6,232 nucleotides of DNA from Paracoccaceae bacterium (GCA_007123625.1 SKKS01000249.1:1-6232); one strand, 5' to 3'. Counted from the first letter of the stretch, positions 1-6,088 are shown. Translations and numbers: made by a program. The notes: generated by a model from the letters alone, not told the origin.

Positions 1-1
1 G

Positions 2-277
2 GTGCCCAACCGCACGGTCAAGGCCAAGACCGCCCAGCGCCCCAAGGCCGATGCCGCGAACCCCGCGCATCTGGGCGCACCGATGCCCGGCGCGGTGGCC
101 ACGGTGGCCGCGACGGTCGGGCAGAAGGTGAATGCGGGTGATCTGCTGCTGACCATCGAGGCGATGAAGATGGAAACCGGCCTGCACGCCGAGCGCGCAG
201 GTACGGTCAAGGCGGTGCATGTCCAGGCCGGGGCACAGATCGACGCCAAGGACCTGCTGGTCGAGTTCGAGGACTGA
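2..277 (+). CDS. pyc: Pyruvate carboxylase, C-terminal biotin-carrier domain (5' end outside window)
   Basis: This is the last 91 codons of a biotin-dependent carboxylase, read in frame from the window edge to TGA at 275-277. Pyruvate carboxylase makes oxaloacetate from pyruvate, bicarbonate and ATP in the cytoplasm, replenishing the TCA cycle. The sequence shows a biotinyl/lipoyl attachment domain: the GAPMPG turn at about residues 25-30 of the fragment, then EAMKMET with the biotinylated lysine at codon 167-169, and a closing IDAKDLL segment. The stretch before it (PNRTVKAKTAQRPKA) and the combination HLGAPMPG plus IDAKDLL resemble pyruvate carboxylase more than the alpha subunits of acetyl-, propionyl- or methylcrotonyl-CoA carboxylases. 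The GTG at 2-4 is an internal valine codon, not a start. The carboxylase and carboxyltransferase domains should lie upstream of the window, so naming rests on the tail alone. Confidence 0.9.
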   Translation: MPNRTVKAKTAQRPKADAANPAHLGAPMPGAVATVAATVGQKVNAGDLLLTIEAMKMETGLHAERAGTVKAVHVQAGAQIDAKDLLVEFED

Positions 278-304
278 TCCCCCACCAAAGCGCCAGGTCT
301 GACC

Positions 305-547
305 GGTTCTCCCGCCCCTTGCCCGCGCGTTCCGCGCGGCAGGCGTTGGGCCGGGCCGCGCGGGCAAGCCCGCGCGGAGCCAGCGCCTGACCGGCTCCCG
401 GGGTGGCCCGTCGCACACGGCGACGTCGACTTGCCGGAGCTACACGCCCTGTTCTCCGCTGCGGGCCCGAAGGGCGCGCAACGGCCCGGCCCAACGCCTG
501 GGCGGCGGCGCGCGGCACGCGCCGGTGCATCAGGGGGCGGGAGAACC
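305..547. repeat. Nested inverted-repeat element, unclassified (MITE-like or structured RNA)
   Basis: This GC-rich intergenic block has arms that nest without conflict. Outer stem: 305-321 pairs with 531-547 (16 Watson-Crick pairs plus one T-G at 319/533). Inner stem: 341-358 pairs perfectly with 482-499 (18 bp). Smaller hairpins fill the rest: 323-329/333-339 (7 bp, loop TTC), 359-364/369-374 (6 bp, loop CAAG), 409-414/420-425 (6 bp, loop ACACG) sitting on a bulged 394-401/434-440 stem, 461-479 (GCCC-GAA-GGGC core plus flanking pairs), and 506-512/518-524 (7 bp). No open frame within it resembles a known protein, and I see no target-site duplication at its ends. The block starts 27 bp after the pyruvate carboxylase stop, so it could also end that transcript, but there is no T-tract. 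It may be a dispersed palindromic repeat, a non-autonomous transposon relic or an RNA. I do not recognise its family. Confidence 0.6.
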
Positions 548-598
548 TTTCAGGGCTGCGCAACCACGGCCGCAGGGCAGCCGACAGACAAGGCCCCC

Positions 599-634
599 TT
601 CCCCAGACCGGGCGCGCCCGCTATATGGCCCCCA
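599..634 (+). promoter_or_regulatory. Probable rimO promoter, likely giving a leaderless transcript
   Basis: A TATATG hexamer at 622-627 matches the sigma70 -10 box in four of six positions. Spacing of seven bases from its end puts the expected transcription start at 634, the A of the chosen rimO ATG. The -35 position with a 17-bp spacer (599-604, TTCCCC) is a poor match. No Shine-Dalgarno sequence precedes either ATG 625 or ATG 634, which fits leaderless initiation. The stretch 548-598 before it shows nothing else that I can name. The placement is inferred from spacing only. Confidence 0.4.
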
Positions 635-2046
635 TGACCCAGCCCCCGACACATGCGCCCCATCGGGCCGCGACCCCGAATCCGCCCGACCTGCGCCCCG
701 ACATCGCGCCGTCCGCGCAGCTGCGCGAGCCCGTGCGCCCCGGCCAGCCGCGCATCGGCATGGTCAGTCTTGGCTGCCCCAAGGCGTTGGTGGACAGCGA
801 ACGCATCCTGACGCGGCTGCGCGCCGAAGGGTATGCCATCAGCGCCGACTACAGCGGCGCCGATGCGGTCATCGTCAACACCTGCGGCTTCCTGGACAGC
901 GCCAAGGCAGAAAGCCTGGACGCCATCGGCGAGGCGCTGCGCGAGAATGGGCGCGTGATCGTCACCGGCTGTCTGGGCGCCGACCCGGAATACATCACTG
1001 GCACGCACCCACGGGTGCTGGCCGTCACTGGACCGCACCAGTATGCGGCGGTGCTCGATGCTGTCCATGCCGCCGTCCCGCCCAGTCCGGACCCGTTCAT
1101 CGATCTGCTTCCGGCCTCGGGCGTCTCGCTGACCCCGCGCCATTACAGCTATCTCAAGATCTCGGAAGGGTGCAATCACGCCTGCCGCTTCTGCATCATC
1201 CCCGACATGCGCGGGAAACTGGTCAGCCGCCCCGCCCATGCGGTCGTGCGCGAGGCGGAAAAGCTGGTTGCCGCAGGGGTACGCGAATTGCTGGTCATCA
1301 GCCAGGACACTTCGGCCTATGGGCTGGACCTGAAACATGGTGCGGCGAAAGGCCACCGCGCCCATATCACCGATCTGGCGCGTGACCTTGGCTCCCTCGG
1401 CGCCTGGGTCCGACTGCACTACGTCTATCCCTATCCGCATGTGCGCGAGCTGATTCCGCTGATGGCAGAGCGGCTGATCCTGCCGTACCTCGACATCCCC
1501 TTCCAACACGCCCACCCGGACACGTTGAAGCGCATGGCCCGCCCCGCCGCCGCCGAGCGCACGCTGGACCGGATCGCCGAATGGCGCGAAATCTGCCAGG
1601 ACATCACCCTGCGGTCGACCTTTATCGTCGGATTCCCGGGGGAAACCGAGGCCGAGTTCGAAACCCTGCTGGACTGGCTGGACGCGGCACAACTCGACCG
1701 TGTGGGGTGCTTCCAGTACGAAAACGTGGCAGGCGCCCGCGCGAATGCCCTGCCCGATCATGTGCCGGACGACGTGAAACAGGACCGCTGGGAGCGCTTC
1801 ATGGAAAAAGCGCAGGCGATTTCGGCGGCGAAACTGGCGGCCAAGGTCGGACAGACTCTGCCCGTCATCGTCGATACCGTCGATGACGAGGGGGCGACCT
1901 GCCGCACCATGGCCGACGCGCCGGAAATCGACGGCAACCTGTTCATCGACGAAGACTTCGACACCCTGAAGCCCGGGGATATCGTTTCGGTCGAGGTCGA
2001 GGAAGCCGGCGACTATGATCTCTGGGGGCGCGTCGTACCGGGTTGA
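634..2046 (+). CDS. rimO: Ribosomal protein S12 (aspartate-C3)-methylthiotransferase RimO
   Basis: RimO is a radical-SAM enzyme that adds a methylthio group to a conserved aspartate of ribosomal protein uS12 (Asp88/89 in E. coli numbering), using two 4Fe-4S clusters. The 470-residue product shows all expected parts. The N-terminal MTTase domain has cluster cysteines C48 (GCPK), C84 (NTCGFLDSA) and C113 (TGCLG). The radical-SAM motif CNHACRFC has C180, C184 and C187. A C-terminal TRAM domain covers about residues 403-468. The S12-specific wording GMVSLGCPKALVDSE and YLKISEGCNH separates it from the tRNA enzymes MiaB and MtaB. The first 35 or so residues are proline-rich and variable. The open frame runs back to 403, but that part is the structured intergenic element and has no homologous look. 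ATG 625 (three codons earlier) is the alternative start. I chose 634 because 625 lies inside the presumed -10 box. Length is normal for the family. Confidence 0.95.
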   Translation: MTQPPTHAPHRAATPNPPDLRPDIAPSAQLREPVRPGQPRIGMVSLGCPKALVDSERILTRLRAEGYAISADYSGADAVIVNTCGFLDSAKAESLDAIGEALRENGRVIVTGCLGADPEYITGTHPRVLAVTGPHQYAAVLDAVHAAVPPSPDPFIDLLPASGVSLTPRHYSYLKISEGCNHACRFCIIPDMRGKLVSRPAHAVVREAEKLVAAGVRELLVISQDTSAYGLDLKHGAAKGHRAHITDLARDLGSLGAWVRLHYVYPYPHVRELIPLMAERLILPYLDIPFQHAHPDTLKRMARPAAAERTLDRIAEWREICQDITLRSTFIVGFPGETEAEFETLLDWLDAAQLDRVGCFQYENVAGARANALPDHVPDDVKQDRWERFMEKAQAISAAKLAAKVGQTLPVIVDTVDDEGATCRTMADAPEIDGNLFIDEDFDTLKPGDIVSVEVEEAGDYDLWGRVVPG

Positions 2047-2058
2047 GCCAACATCAAC

Positions 2059-2073
2059 GGCGCGGGCCGCGCC
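2059..2073 (+). terminator. Short GC hairpin after rimO, possible weak terminator
   Basis: GGCGCG at 2059-2064 and CGCGCC at 2068-2073 form a 6-bp stem with a GGC loop, beginning 13 bases after the rimO stop. No run of T follows, so intrinsic termination is doubtful. It may only pause RNA polymerase or protect the 3' end. The rest of the 133-bp gap to the next gene has no convincing promoter, so the acyltransferase could be read through from rimO. Confidence 0.3.
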
Positions 2074-2179
2074 TCGAAACCCGGGCTTGCTTGCCCTGCC
2101 CCGCCTTGCCACGCTAAACCCGACGACCTGCGACAAGCCGCCCCCGACACCAGACCCCAACACCAGACAAGGCCACCGG

Positions 2180-3079
2180 ATGCGCCCGTCCACGCCCGAG
2201 CACAAGCCTGACCCGATGCCCAAGGTCAGCCTGCGGCACCGGGCCGAGGCACAGGCGCTGCGCGCGATCATCGCGCCGCTGATGCGCCTGCCACTCGCGC
2301 GGCGGGTGGCGCTTATGGGGCGTGCATCGTCGGCGCTGATTGCACCGGTGGCCGGATACCGCGCGCGGATTCGCGAGAACCTGGCCCATGTCATGCCGGA
2401 CTTGCCTGCGACCGAGGTGACGCGCCTTGTGCGCAACGTCCCCAATAACATGGGGCGCGCCCTGATCGAACAGCTGTCCGGCGCGGAATTTGCCGCTCAT
2501 GCAGCAAGCACGCCACTGGCCGGCCCGGGCCTTGATGCGATGGCGCAGGCAAAGGCCGAAGACCGACCGGTGATCCTGGTGACCGGGCATCTGGGCAACC
2601 ATCTGGCCGGGGTTGTGGCCCTGCGCGCACAAGGCTTTGACTTTGGCGGGCTTTACATGCCGCTGCACAACCGGATCGTGAATACCCGCTATGTGGCCGC
2701 ACTGGAGCATTTCCTGAACCCGCCTTTCCCGCGCGGACGCGAGGGGCTGGGCGCGATGCTGCGTCATCTGCGCGAAGGCCGGATGCTGGGGATGCTGATT
2801 GACCAGGACATGGAGCACGGCGCGGTGCTGGATTTCATGGGCAAGCCCGCGCGCACCGCACTTTCGGCGGCGGAACTGGCGCTCAAGTTCGACGCGGTTC
2901 TGGTGCCGGGTTACGCCATCCGACAGCCGGACGGACTGACGTTCAGGGCGACCATCGAAGCCCCCGTGCCCCATTCCGACGCTGCGACCATGACCCAGGT
3001 CCTTAATGACAGCCTGAGCGCGCAGGTCCGGCTGCATATGGATCAATGGCTCTGGACCCATCGACGCTGGAAAGCCTGA
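2180..3079 (+). CDS. Lysophospholipid/lipid A acyltransferase family protein (LpxL/HtrB-like) with altered catalytic motif
   Basis: The product of 299 residues belongs to the LPLAT superfamily branch of LpxL/HtrB. Members move acyl chains onto lipid A precursors or other lysolipids at the inner face of the cytoplasmic membrane. Visible landmarks: NNMGRALIEQLSGAEF at about 89-104, TGHLGNH at 135-141, FPRGREGLGAMLRHLREG at 183-200, LIDQDMEHG at 206-214, TALSAAELALKF at 226-237, and the C-terminal WTHRRWK at 292-298. The motif HX4(D/E) should carry an acid five residues after the histidine. Here H137 is followed by leucine at 142 (CTG, 2603-2605), so the catalytic dyad is incomplete. The start at 2180 has AAGG seven bases upstream. 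ATG 2216 is a shorter alternative, and the open frame extending back to 2015 overlaps the end of rimO and is unlikely to be coding. Substrate cannot be told: lipid A, ornithine lipid and phospholipid are all possible. No clear signal peptide is seen. Confidence 0.85.
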   Translation: MRPSTPEHKPDPMPKVSLRHRAEAQALRAIIAPLMRLPLARRVALMGRASSALIAPVAGYRARIRENLAHVMPDLPATEVTRLVRNVPNNMGRALIEQLSGAEFAAHAASTPLAGPGLDAMAQAKAEDRPVILVTGHLGNHLAGVVALRAQGFDFGGLYMPLHNRIVNTRYVAALEHFLNPPFPRGREGLGAMLRHLREGRMLGMLIDQDMEHGAVLDFMGKPARTALSAAELALKFDAVLVPGYAIRQPDGLTFRATIEAPVPHSDAATMTQVLNDSLSAQVRLHMDQWLWTHRRWKA

Positions 3080-3093
3080 CCTCGGCGCCGATC

Positions 3094-3111
3094 GTGCATG
3101 CATGCATGCAC
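3094..3111. terminator. 18-bp perfect palindrome between convergent genes
   Basis: GTGCATGCATGCATGCAC is its own reverse complement and contains four TGCA units. It lies 15 bases past the acyltransferase stop and 3 bases past the pgl stop on the other strand. It can form a 7-bp stem with a 4-base loop in either transcript, so a bidirectional transcription end is the simplest reading. There is no T-tract on either side, which weakens that call. A protein-binding site is the alternative. Confidence 0.4.
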
Positions 3112-3113
3112 CA

Positions 3114-3785
3114 CTATTCCGCCCAGTGTACGGTCGCCTCCGACAGGATTGCGGCAACCGGGGCCTCGGCCGGGGGCAGGCTGCGCGCGCGCTCAAGGGC
3201 CGCGCGCTTCTCCGGCCCGGAGATCAGCAAATGGACATGCAGCGCAGCGCGCAGAACCGGTGCGGTCAGCGTGATGCGCGGCTCGGGCGCACCGGGCGCG
3301 CGCATCGCCATCAGCGGCGGGGCCCCGTCGGCCAGCGCAGGCGCCAGATTGTCGGCCCCCGGAAACAAGCTCGCGGTGTGCATGTCCGCCCCCATGCCCA
3401 GCAACGCCACCGTCAGCGGCAGATGCGGAATCAACCCCGCTGCCAGCTCGTCCAGCGCTTCTTCGGGGGTCACGAACTGTGCGTAGAGCGGGATCAACCG
3501 GGCCTTTGCCGCGTGTCCCTGTATCAGGCGCTGCCGCAACAGGGCGGTGTTTGAGCGCGGGTGATCCTCGGGGACCCATCGCTCGTCATTGAGAACCACA
3601 TGGACCCGCGCCCAATCCAGCGCGACCCCGCTCAGCGTATCGAATACCGGCCCCGGCGTGGTGCCGCCCGGCACGGTCAGGCTGACCCTTTCGTGGCGCC
3701 GCAAAGCCTCGCCCAGTTGCGCGGCCAGACGGTCCGCCACGCCAAGCATCAACAGGTCGCGGTCCGGGTATTCGACGAAATCCAT
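3114..3785 (-). CDS. pgl: 6-phosphogluconolactonase
   Basis: The 223-residue protein hydrolyses 6-phospho-D-glucono-1,5-lactone to 6-phosphogluconate, the step after Zwf, in the cytoplasm. Family landmarks are all present: VPGGTTPGPVFDTL at about 38-51, the NDERWVP segment at 66-72 with PRSNTALLRQRL following, GMGADMHTASLFPG at 130-143, PRITLT at 169-174, and the phosphate-binding-type ISGPEKR at 188-194. Length is typical of the bacterial SOL/DevB type. The start at 3785 overlaps the zwf stop by one base (TGATG on the minus strand) and has GAGG seven bases upstream, inside the end of zwf. The ATG at 3803 lies in frame but has no such site and would add six atypical residues. The overlap suggests translational coupling with zwf. 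The gene is last in its unit, ending against a convergent neighbour. I see nothing broken. Confidence 0.95.
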   Translation of the reverse strand: MDFVEYPDRDLLMLGVADRLAAQLGEALRRHERVSLTVPGGTTPGPVFDTLSGVALDWARVHVVLNDERWVPEDHPRSNTALLRQRLIQGHAAKARLIPLYAQFVTPEEALDELAAGLIPHLPLTVALLGMGADMHTASLFPGADNLAPALADGAPPLMAMRAPGAPEPRITLTAPVLRAALHVHLLISGPEKRAALERARSLPPAEAPVAAILSEATVHWAE

Positions 3786-5230
3786 CACTTCACCTCGCGC
3801 CATCGGCGCCCGTCGCGGTGCATCAGCATCAGCGCGTCCTCGGGGCCGGAACTGCCCGGATCATAGGGCCGGGGGACATCGGCTCTTTTCTCCCAGTCCG
3901 CGATGATCGGGTCAACCCATGCCCACGCGGCCTCGACTTCGTCAGAGCGCATGAAAAGGGTCTGGTTGCCGCGGATCACGTCCATGATCAGCCGCTCATA
4001 GGCATCGGGGATCTGCACCCCGTCGCCCAGCGCCTCGGCAAAGGACATGTCCAGCGCCACATCCTTCAGGCGCATGCCGCCCGGCCCCGGTTCCTTGATC
4101 ATCACCCGCAGGTCCATGCCTTCGTCCGGCTGCAGGCGAATGACCAGAACATTTTCCTTCCAGCGCTCGGCCTCGCCAAAAATCGAATGCGGCGGCTCCT
4201 TGAAGGCAATGGCGATCTCGGACACACGGGTGCGCAGGCGCTTGCCGGTCCGCAAGTAAAACGGTGTGCCCTTCCAGCGCCAGTTTGAGACATGCACCTT
4301 CATCGCGATAAAGCTTTCGGTACGGCTGTCGGGATTGCCGACCTCGTCGACATAGGACGCGCCACCATTCGAGGCATATTGCCCGCGCACCACATCCGCG
4401 GGTGCGACCGGGTCGAGCGCGCGAATGACCTTGAGCTTCTCGTCCCGCATGGCGTCAGGATCAAAGCGGTTGGGCGGCTCCATTGCGATCAGGCACAAAA
4501 GCTGCATCAGGTGGTTCTGCACCATGTCCCGCATCGCACCCGAACGATCATAATACCCGCCGCGCCCACCGACGCCCACGGTTTCGGCCACGGTGATTTC
4601 CACATGATCGATGAACTGCGCATTCCACAGCGGCTCGAACAGGATATTCGCAAAGCGCACCGCCATCAGGTTCTGGACCGTTTCCTTGCCCAGGTAATGG
4701 TCGATCCGATATATCTGGCTTTCGTCGAAATGCGCCGCCAGCATCCGGTTGAGTTTGCGCGCCGAGGTCAGGTCATGCCCAAAGGGTTTTTCCACGACAA
4801 TACGGCTGTCGGCGGTGGCGATGCCATGCAGGTGAAGCCGCTCCGCAAGCGGTCCGAACACTGCCGGAGCAACCGAGAAGTAGAAAGCCCGCACCACATC
4901 GTCGCGCATCAGCCCGCCCAGAACGGTCCAGCCTGTATCGCCCGCCGCGTCGATCGCGACATAGGCCAGCATGTCCATGAAGGCCGCAAGTCGCGCATCG
5001 TCGAATTCGGCTGCGGTCACGAATTCCGACAATGCCTCGCGCACGAAAGCGTGAAACTCGTCTGCGCCCATTGCACTGCGCGCGGCACCGATGATGCGCG
5101 CCCCTTCGGGGATCTGCCCGTCCAGCCAGCGCCGGTAGAGGCCGGGCAGGATCTTGCGCCGGGCAAGATCACCCGTTGCCCCGAAAACGACCAGATCGAA
5201 GCAATCGACCGGAATGACCCGCGAAACCAT
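3785..5230 (-). CDS. zwf: Glucose-6-phosphate 1-dehydrogenase
   Basis: Zwf oxidises glucose 6-phosphate to 6-phosphogluconolactone with NAD(P)+, feeding the Entner-Doudoroff and oxidative pentose phosphate pathways. The 481-residue product begins MVSRVIPVDCFDLVVFGATGD, with the dinucleotide-binding loop GATGDLARRK at 17-26, EKPFG at 147-151, the substrate-binding signature RIDHYLGKE at 175-183 (D177, H178, K182) and MVQNHLMQ carrying H240. These three (D177, H178, H240) fall at the same numbers as the catalytic residues known in the Leuconostoc enzyme. Length is normal. The start at 5230 was chosen over the longer frame to 5338 because GAGG lies five bases upstream of it and the extra 36 residues do not look like the family. 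Leaving the start, 147 bp separate it from the HNH gene on the same strand. Pgl follows with a one-base overlap. Confidence 0.97.
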   Translation of the reverse strand: MVSRVIPVDCFDLVVFGATGDLARRKILPGLYRRWLDGQIPEGARIIGAARSAMGADEFHAFVREALSEFVTAAEFDDARLAAFMDMLAYVAIDAAGDTGWTVLGGLMRDDVVRAFYFSVAPAVFGPLAERLHLHGIATADSRIVVEKPFGHDLTSARKLNRMLAAHFDESQIYRIDHYLGKETVQNLMAVRFANILFEPLWNAQFIDHVEITVAETVGVGGRGGYYDRSGAMRDMVQNHLMQLLCLIAMEPPNRFDPDAMRDEKLKVIRALDPVAPADVVRGQYASNGGASYVDEVGNPDSRTESFIAMKVHVSNWRWKGTPFYLRTGKRLRTRVSEIAIAFKEPPHSIFGEAERWKENVLVIRLQPDEGMDLRVMIKEPGPGGMRLKDVALDMSFAEALGDGVQIPDAYERLIMDVIRGNQTLFMRSDEVEAAWAWVDPIIADWEKRADVPRPYDPGSSGPEDALMLMHRDGRRWREVK

Positions 5231-5302
5231 GTTGACCTCATCAACCACCAGGGAACCGTCGCACGCGCACCCGGCCAAGAAAACCCTCGCGCTGTACCGA
5301 AA

Positions 5303-5325
5303 CGCTGCGTTAGCGCTATCAGCGC
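5303..5325. promoter_or_regulatory. Overlapping palindromes upstream of zwf, possible operator
   Basis: TAGCGCTA at 5311-5318 is a perfect 8-bp palindrome. Overlapping it, GCGCT and AGCGC at 5313-5317 and 5321-5325 form a second inverted repeat around ATC, and CGCTG/CAGCG at 5303-5307 and 5320-5324 form a third. The cluster lies 73-95 bp before the zwf start. A palindrome with central GC is typical of LacI-family and similar operators, and such regulators control sugar catabolism genes in alphaproteobacteria, but which protein would bind here is unknown. I could not find a convincing -35/-10 pair for zwf. Confidence 0.35.
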
Positions 5326-5377
5326 GGATTAGTGCCAAAAGCCGCGGAAGTCCAGTGCAGACACGTGGAAGGGCGGA

Positions 5378-5962
5378 TCAGGCGTCCAGTTCGCTGTCCC
5401 AGTAGAGGTAATCAAGCCAGCTGTCGTGCAGATGGTTGGGCGGGAAGCGGCGACCGATGTTGCGCAACTCCTCCGACCCCGGCTCGCGCGCGGGACGGCG
5501 CAGGCGCAGGCCGGAATTACGCAGAGATTTCGACCCCTTGCGCAGGTTACAAGGCGCGCAGGCCGCGACCACGTTCTCCCAGCTGGTGACGCCACCATGC
5601 GCGCGCGGCACCACATGATCAAAGGTCAGGTCATGCCGCGACCCGCAATACTGGCAGGTGAATTCATCGCGCAGGAACAGGTTGAAGCGGGTAAAAGCCG
5701 CACGCTTGCGCGGGCGCACATATTCCCGCAGGACCACCACCGACGGAATCCGGATCACCGTGCGCTGGCTGCGCACCACATGGTCATATTCCGCAAGTAT
5801 GTCCACGCGGTCCAGAAACACTGCCTTGACCGCGTCTTGCCAGGGCCAAAGCGACAGCGGGTAATACGACAGCGGGCGGTAATCGGCGTTCAGAACCAGC
5901 GCCGGAAAATGCCGCGCTCCGGCCGGTTGTCGCACGAAGTCGTCGCGGAAGGCAGCATCCAT
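5378..5962 (-). CDS. HNH endonuclease-family protein, four-cysteine type
   Basis: A 194-residue cytoplasmic protein with an HNH nuclease domain in its second half. The zinc-type knuckles are CQYC (C103, C106) and CAPC (C135, C138). Between them lies LTFDHVVPRAHGG, with D115-H116 as the expected metal-binding and catalytic pair, and N130 in SWENVV. CNLRKGSK follows the second knuckle. The N-terminal half (ALVLNADYRPLSYYPLSLWPWQDAVKAVFLDRVDIL) is a conserved block found with this nuclease type in many bacteria. The C-terminal tail ends PPNHLHDSWLDYLYWDSELDA. The start at 5962 gives the usual beginning MDAAFRDDFVRQ. The frame stays open back to 6172, but that part spans the promoter. Only a weak GGGA lies before the ATG. 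Family members are often chromosomal, single genes of unproven function, so DNA cleavage is inferred from the motif. No partner methylase, toxin or phage gene is nearby. Confidence 0.9.
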   Translation of the reverse strand: MDAAFRDDFVRQPAGARHFPALVLNADYRPLSYYPLSLWPWQDAVKAVFLDRVDILAEYDHVVRSQRTVIRIPSVVVLREYVRPRKRAAFTRFNLFLRDEFTCQYCGSRHDLTFDHVVPRAHGGVTSWENVVAACAPCNLRKGSKSLRNSGLRLRRPAREPGSEELRNIGRRFPPNHLHDSWLDYLYWDSELDA

Positions 5963-6038
5963 GTTGCAGGTCCCGTCACCAGGACGCAGGCGCGATGCAG
6001 GCCGGGCGGAGCATCGGGCGCGCGCCTCGTTGAATGAC

Positions 6039-6066
6039 ACTATATATTGCGACTTCCGACTGGCAA
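6039..6066 (-). promoter_or_regulatory. Sigma70-type promoter of the HNH gene
   Basis: On the minus strand TTGCCA (6066-6061) is followed after 16 bp by TATAGT (6044-6039), a five-of-six match to the -10 box within an AT-rich patch (TATATA). Transcription would start near 6032, leaving an untranslated leader of about 70 bases before the ATG at 5962. It is the clearest promoter in the window. Confidence 0.65.
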
Positions 6067-6088
6067 GCGTTTCGACACCCGAAGTCGC
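6049..6088. promoter_or_regulatory. 8-bp inverted repeat flanking the -35 box of the HNH promoter
   Basis: GCGACTTC at 6049-6056 and GAAGTCGC at 6081-6088 are perfect inverted copies separated by 24 bp. The first lies in the spacer of the HNH promoter and the second just upstream of its -35 box. Centre-to-centre distance is 32 bp, about three helical turns, so both face the same side of the DNA. This is a plausible binding arrangement for a dimeric regulator. Chance occurrence in GC-rich DNA cannot be excluded. Confidence 0.35.

Noticed and set aside
305..547. Insertion sequence or CRISPR array
   Set aside because: There is no transposase frame, no target-site duplication that I can see, and no regularly spaced direct repeats.
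403..633. In-frame extension of rimO by 77 codons
   Set aside because: It runs through the inverted-repeat element, is arginine/alanine-rich with no family likeness, and stays open only because GC-rich DNA has few stops.
550..2451. 633-residue open frame on the minus strand
   Set aside because: It is antisense to rimO and the acyltransferase and shows no motif. A long shadow frame is expected opposite GC-rich genes.
2114..3196. 360-residue minus-strand frame opposite the acyltransferase
   Set aside because: It is a shadow of a gene with clear family motifs, with arginine/histidine/glutamine-rich composition and no recognisable domain.
4292..5332. 346-residue plus-strand frame opposite zwf
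   Set aside because: It is exactly antisense to a well-supported Zwf and has shadow-like composition.
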